From NCBI GenBank assembly GCA_024196135.1, contig JAMQCK010000041.1:1-64000 (forward strand): 64,000 bases of DNA, in the 5' to 3' direction. This document shows positions 59,319 through 64,000 of the stretch, piece after piece; the stretch's first letter is position 1, and every line of letters begins with the position of its first letter. The translations under genes and the position numbers were made by a program. The notes below the pieces were generated by a model. It was not told the origin of the DNA. It saw nothing but the letters and a program-made list of their open reading frames with translations, and made no database searches. Origin of the DNA: Pleurotus ostreatus/Saccharomyces cerevisiae fusant. Its lineage: Eukaryota; Opisthokonta.

Positions 59319-61864
59319 ATGGCGCCTGTGTCGCTCAGGAATAATGCCTCAGGCTCAAGTACCTCGGGGGTTCGTAAACGCAAGAAGCCGCCCGCGTGCG
59401 ATTACTGCAAGGCGCGCCGAGTTATCTGCCACCCACAGCCAGATGGAAAGCCTTGTCCAAGATGCGTTGAGAAGGAGGTCACGTCAGTATCGTCTTTACC
59501 AGACGCGATCTCGGAGGGACTGATCGGACTGCAGATGTACGACGACGCCAGTCGTACGGCGAAAGCCGAGAAGACGAGCGGAGGACTCTGATGAAGCAGC
59601 TCCTGCGCCTGTTCCCGCCCCCGCTCCCGCGCCCCCCGCACCTTCGACCACTCCGTCCCAGAACTCGAGTTCTTCTGCGAGCGGATCGGGTCAAGGCAGA
59701 AAGAGCGCCGACAAGAGCCCTCCTGCCCCGGCTCCTGCGCCACCACCCCCAAAACCGCCTGCCTTCAAATCAAGCAATGCCGTCCTCTCTTGGCGCGATG
59801 CTCATCCGCTGCCTTGCCCCCTCGTCGAGGAACTCATAAAGCGTACGTCTCATAGTCATGATCGTCAGTCACATCCTCATGTCACCATAGTCTTCCCCTT
59901 CCTGCCACAATGCCAACTCCCCATCATCCCCTACCGCCGCCTGCACGACCAGCTCGAAGCCTGCGAATGGGACCTTTCCCGCCTCGACACCCACATGCGC
60001 GTCCTCGCGCAGGCCATCATAGCCGTCACCGCGCGCGCATCCACCAACCCCCTGATCGTCGGCGCGGACGTGGACGACGCGCAGCTCGTCGACTTCTTGT
60101 CGTCCGGTAATTTGATGGTCACGCCCGGCCTGGACCTGCGCCAGCTGGGGAGACGGCGAGACGCGATCTGCAGACGACTGCAGGACGAGGCGTGCCAGGC
60201 GGCGTTCGAGACGGGGATAACGATGGTGACGTCGGAGGAGAATGCGGCGTCGTGTTATTTGTTGGACTTTTTGGAGTCTTGTATGTTTGGTTTCCTTTGC
60301 TTGTGGATTGAGTGGGGACTGACGCTGGTGACCCAGCTACGGACTGCTTCGACAACCCGCTGACTTGGACGGCGGCAATGATGTGGCACATTCGGGCGCT
60401 CGCGGAGGACGAGGAGCATGAAGAGATGTTCAGCGTCAACTATCGACGCTTGCACTGGCCTATCCAGCTTGTAAGTGGGCCTTGTTCGCATCGGCTCCAG
60501 GAGGAAACATTTTCTGACGATTCCCTAGATGAACTGCGCCCTTTTAGCGTTGTGTTCAGGCCGCTCCATCCCATTGCGAGTTGTCTGTCCCTTCATATCG
60601 CGAGCTGAAAGCTGATGATGCCTCAGTACCGAGCACGACGAGCGCCTGATCTGCGGCTCCGCTCCCGTCGATATAGAGACTGCGACGCTCACTCTTGCCA
60701 ATCAGCCAGTGACTGGTCAAGCTATCGGCGAGTTTATATATCCTTGTAAGGGATCCTCGGTCTCCTCTCATAAGATCGTGCTGACTTGAGATCCAGTCTT
60801 GAGCCACGTCATTCACCTCGCCCGGCAGAGCTCTGAGAGCGTCATCGGGCGTGTGTCTGCCCCCCCCCCCCCCCCAACTTCCTTGTAAAAAGTATCTCAC
60901 TGCGATCCCCAGCTTACGCCAAACGCTTCCCGTTGAACGAAGCGACTCTCATCAGCCACCTCGCCGCCGTCGAAGCACTGCAAAAGACCTGCGTATTCCT
61001 CCACGACTGCATCGAATTCGCCATTCCCCGCGCCAAGCGCGACTGGGTCCGCCCCGCCCTCGCCAACGGCCTCTTCATCACGGGCCTCGCCGTCCCCAGC
61101 CTCCTCGTCCCCCTCCACAAAGAATTGAAGCACCGGCTCGCCGAGGGCTCGATCACCACCATGCACCGCGGGTCTGACGGGATCGGCGAGTTCTCCGTGG
61201 ATACAACGAGTCACACGCACGAGCGGATCGAGCTGCTGCATCGCCAGGTGCGCGCGATGGCGCTGCATGCGGTGGCGCAGGCGACGAGGCGGGCGCGGGA
61301 TCTGCCGAGCTTGATGTATATGACGCATTTGCAGTGCTCGCGGTTTGCGGCGTGGATCGATTTGTTTGTGGAGGAGTGCGATCCGGGGGATATTCCGCCG
61401 CTGGAGCGGTATGAGTGTTTGGAGAGGTGGGTGGTTTGTGTGTGCTGATGAGTGCGATGGATGTTGATGGCTGACGTTCGTATAGGATGTGCGCTATCAT
61501 TAAGCTCGATGGCTTTGCGTGGGTGGACCGCTCGGGGAGCTTGGCGAGGGTCGAAGGCGAGATGAACCTCCTGCAAGCGCAGCAGCAGCTCGTACCGCAC
61601 TTCACGCCCCGCGCCTGGGCTGATGGACTCGACATGGGGAGCGGTGGCGGCGGTGGCGCGGCGTTTGACGACAACGCCTTCGGCGACCTGCACAGCAACG
61701 ATGACCTATACGAGAACGCGTGGAACATGTCGATGGGAAGCAGCCATTCTTTGTCTGGCGCTCGCATCTCGCCTGATTTCTCGTCGACTACTAGCATGGG
61801 CGGCATGCTGGACTCGGACAGCCGTATGCTGGAGCAAGCGCTGCTCCAGTCGAATTTTCTTTGA
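59319..61864 (+). CDS. Zn2Cys6 transcription factor, tandem copy TF3
   Basis: Nine exons (59319-59482, 59535-59842, 59891-60280, 60337-60470, 60529-60575, 60627-60745, 60797-60850, 60913-61426, 61486-61864) give 702 residues. Exons 3 to 8 have the same lengths as in TF2, and exon 9 the same length as in TF1. The zinc cluster (KPPACDYCKARRVICHPQ with the final Cys in TCTTTPVV) and the middle blocks (SSGNLMVTPGLDLRQLGRRRD, EALQKTCVFLHDCIEFAIPR) are intact. A Gly/Asp/Asn-rich tail ends the protein. Intron 5 begins GCGAGT, a GC-AG intron where TF1 and TF2 use GT. Intron 7 contains 17 consecutive C (60860-60876). The protein is expected to be nuclear; targets unknown. Confidence 0.87.
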
Positions 61865-62883
61865 CTTTGTTTTGACCTAGATATCTGATCATTATCGCTC
61901 TTCCTCCTCTCTATCTTATACGTGGACAATGAGGAGACGCTATAGTCTCTTGTCATACGGAACCTATATATGTACGGACTGAAGTATAGACCTACCTACG
62001 TATCTAAAGTACAGCCAGGATATGATTATTATACTGACGAACGAGTAAGAAGTGGATTCTATTGCGCCTTTGCGCTGCTTGACGAGTGAGACGAGCTCGG
62101 GCACTTCTTAAAACCTGCGCGTACGCCAGGTGGCGAAGGGTAGTTTGCCAAGATCGTCGCATCGGGATCATGGACCAGGGCAACACACGGTCACCCTTGA
62201 TCCCGATGTCCTCGGCGAACATGTTCGAAGCAAGGGTGGGCCCAGTCAGGTCGCGTCGTTCGCCTTTGAGGCTTTTGATTGGTAGCTTGTGAGTGTGGAG
62301 GGAGGATCGGGGGCGCAGGAGAACTCGTGGCCCGATGCGAAGGGTCCGAGGTGCTGATCCCTGGTGGTCGTCTTGGGTCTCGGGTGGCTTCCAAGCACTG
62401 GCGGGGGGCTCAGAGTACTCGGAAAGCATCCGAGGTCTTTCCGAGCACACGGTCGTGGGCTGAGTAGCCCGAGGAGTCCGAGATGGACCAATAACTCAAG
62501 GAAAGCAGAAAAGAAAGGCTTCAAGACCATTGAAAAAAGATGCAGCCTATGTATCAGTCCCAAAAATGCATAGAGAGACAGAAATCCAGTCGGAGCTCTT
62601 TCTAGGTGCTGGTATGCCTCCGAAAAGGCACGAACAATGTTACTCAAGTCGTTCAAGAAAGAGTTGAACTTGCGTGACAGGGGTGACCATTTGTCACACA
62701 TCTCCCTTTCCTCCGACCTCAACGTCATCCATACCCCAGGCTCTCTCGAAACGAACCTCTTTGACTGGCTACATCTGGTTCCCACTGTTTGTCGATGGCG
62801 ATGGCTCTTATACAGCTCCGCGATGGCCAGTTTTACCCCTGGCATCCGCTTTCATCCCCTCGAGCAACTGCCTATCATCTATC
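61865..62883. promoter_or_regulatory. Intergenic between TF3 and TF4
   Basis: This is about 1 kb with no gene. It carries the palindrome at 62683-62697. The CCAAT block of TF2/TF3 was not found, so the TF4 promoter is diverged or shortened. Confidence 0.5.
62683..62697. promoter_or_regulatory. GTGAC-N5-GTCAC palindrome upstream of TF4
   Basis: GTGACCATTTGTCAC lies 187 bases before the TF4 start codon. Confidence 0.55.
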
Positions 62884-64000
62884 ATGACCGACGCACCCTC
62901 GACGTCCGACCGCGAGCCGTCTTCTCATTCTACAATCAATCATCCTCTCAACTCTACTTTTTCTAAGACTCCTTCCCCGGCGCTCAAACCAACCGAGGAC
63001 GCCTCTGCTGCGAAGAGGAAAAAGCTGCCCGCATGCGATTACTGCAAGGCGCGTCGAGTTATCTGCCATCCTCAGCCAAACGGCAAGCCTTGTCCAAGAT
63101 GCGAAGAGAAGGAGGTTAAGTCAGTCTCCGTCATCTTCGGAGCACGCGATCTCGCCGAGACTGACTGCACTTCAGCTGCACCACGACGCCTACCGTCCGA
63201 CGCAGGCGGAGGACGCGCAAGGAAATTGAGGAGGCGAGAGCACGAGAACGAGACGCTCAAGCTCGTGTGCTACGCACGGAGTCATCGCCGTCCAGTGTGC
63301 CTATTGACGGAACACGACCAAGCTGTCCTGCCGTTACCATCGTGACGCCAACTCCGACCCTATCGAGCTTCACGGTTCATTCCATCCTCTCCTGGCGGGA
63401 TGCCAATCCGCTCCAAGGTCCGCTCGTCACAGAACTGATCAAGCGTATGTTTTCCGGCTTCTGTCTTTTTCGCATGTGCTGATACTGTGAAGTCTTCCCT
63501 ACGGTCCCGCAGTCCCTGCTTTTCAACATCCCGTACCGCCGCCTCTGCTCCAAGCTCGAGGAGTGCGGGTGGGATCTGGCGCTGCCAGACGCTCCAGCGC
63601 GCTTCCTCGCGTCTTGTATAATCGCTCTGACCGCGCGCATCTCCACGCATCCCATGCTCATCGGCACGGATGTGTCCGATCCTCGCGTTCTTCGGTTTCT
63701 CGCCTCTGGGAACTTGGTGGTCACGCCAGGATTGGACCTACGCGGGCTCGGTCGCGCACGAGATGCTCAGTGTAAGCGCCTGTACGACGAAGCGTGTCGT
63801 CTGGCGACCGATACGGGAGTATCGATGTTGCCGACAGAGGAGAGCGCGGCGGGGTACTACATTCTCGATTTCCTCGAGTCTTGTAGGTCGGCTTGACTTC
63901 TTCTACGATTTTTGCTTATAGATCATCGTCAGCTACCAATTCATATGACTGCTCGTTGACCTGGACGGCTTTGATGATGTGGCACATACAGATTGTCGCC
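62884..64000 (+). CDS. Zn2Cys6 transcription factor, tandem copy TF4, cut by window end
   Basis: The first four exons are visible (62884-63119, 63176-63444, 63493-63882, 63933-64000). The last continues past the window. About 320 residues are present. The N-terminus before the zinc cluster is longer than in TF1-TF3 and Ser/Pro-rich. The cluster is the most diverged (KLPACDYCKARRVICHPQ with PNGKPCPRCEEKEV), but all six cysteines are kept. A very basic linker follows (VRRRRRTRKE). Exon 3 is again 390 nt. The middle domain is present but altered (SGNLVVTPGLDLRGLGRARD, ESAAGYYILDFLES). It belongs to the same array and is the most divergent member, so it is probably older or under different constraint. 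Confidence 0.85.

Overview
The window is nuclear DNA of a filamentous basidiomycete, most likely an Agaricomycete. It is GC-rich, and its genes are split by many short introns of about 45-60 nt with GTGAGT/GTGCGT-type donors. Several exons are tiny (11, 12 and 18 nt). Recognisable genes are fungal: a cofilin-homology/SH3 actin-binding protein, RNase H2 subunit C, SYS1, a UbiA-type prenyltransferase, a P450, an F-box protein, and a four-member array of Zn2Cys6 regulators. Exon boundaries were worked out by hand from splice consensus, reading frame and, where available, comparison between paralogues in the window. There are no transcript data.

Layout. 1-2.3 kb is a gene-free field of degenerate minisatellites. 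2.3-5.7 kb has no convincing gene. 5.7-9.4 kb is a graveyard: a 5'-truncated ankyrin gene, a small LTR-bounded element (6836-7932) sitting exactly at that truncation, a remnant of a Kre9/Knh1-type cell-wall gene, and a scrap of the Zn2Cys6 family. 9.7-24.5 kb is a conserved block: cytidine deaminase with two oversized introns, UbiA prenyltransferase, SYS1, a probable mitochondrial protein, an intronless unknown, a Ran-binding-domain protein and a small cysteine-rich secreted protein. 25.4-46.1 kb holds an F-box protein, an LRR-like protein (paralogue A), a P450, tRNA-Glu(UUC), a small hydrophilic protein, two inverted-repeat elements, RNase H2C, a short relative of A (paralogue C), a mitochondrial J-protein and the actin-binding protein.

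47.4-64.0 kb is the most distinctive part. Four Zn2Cys6 regulators (TF1-TF4) lie head-to-tail on the plus strand with nearly identical exon lengths, and TF4 runs off the window edge. TF2, TF3 and TF4 share an upstream palindrome, GTGAC-N5-GTCAC. TF2 and TF3 also share other promoter blocks. Between TF2 and TF3, on the minus strand, lie paralogue B and an unknown basic protein. A, B and C share a 37-nt first exon beginning Met-Lys-Leu, so two gene families have been expanding here.

Most other genes are unrelated housekeeping or single-function genes. The window does not look like a biosynthetic cluster. The P450 and the prenyltransferase are about 20 kb apart with unrelated genes between them.
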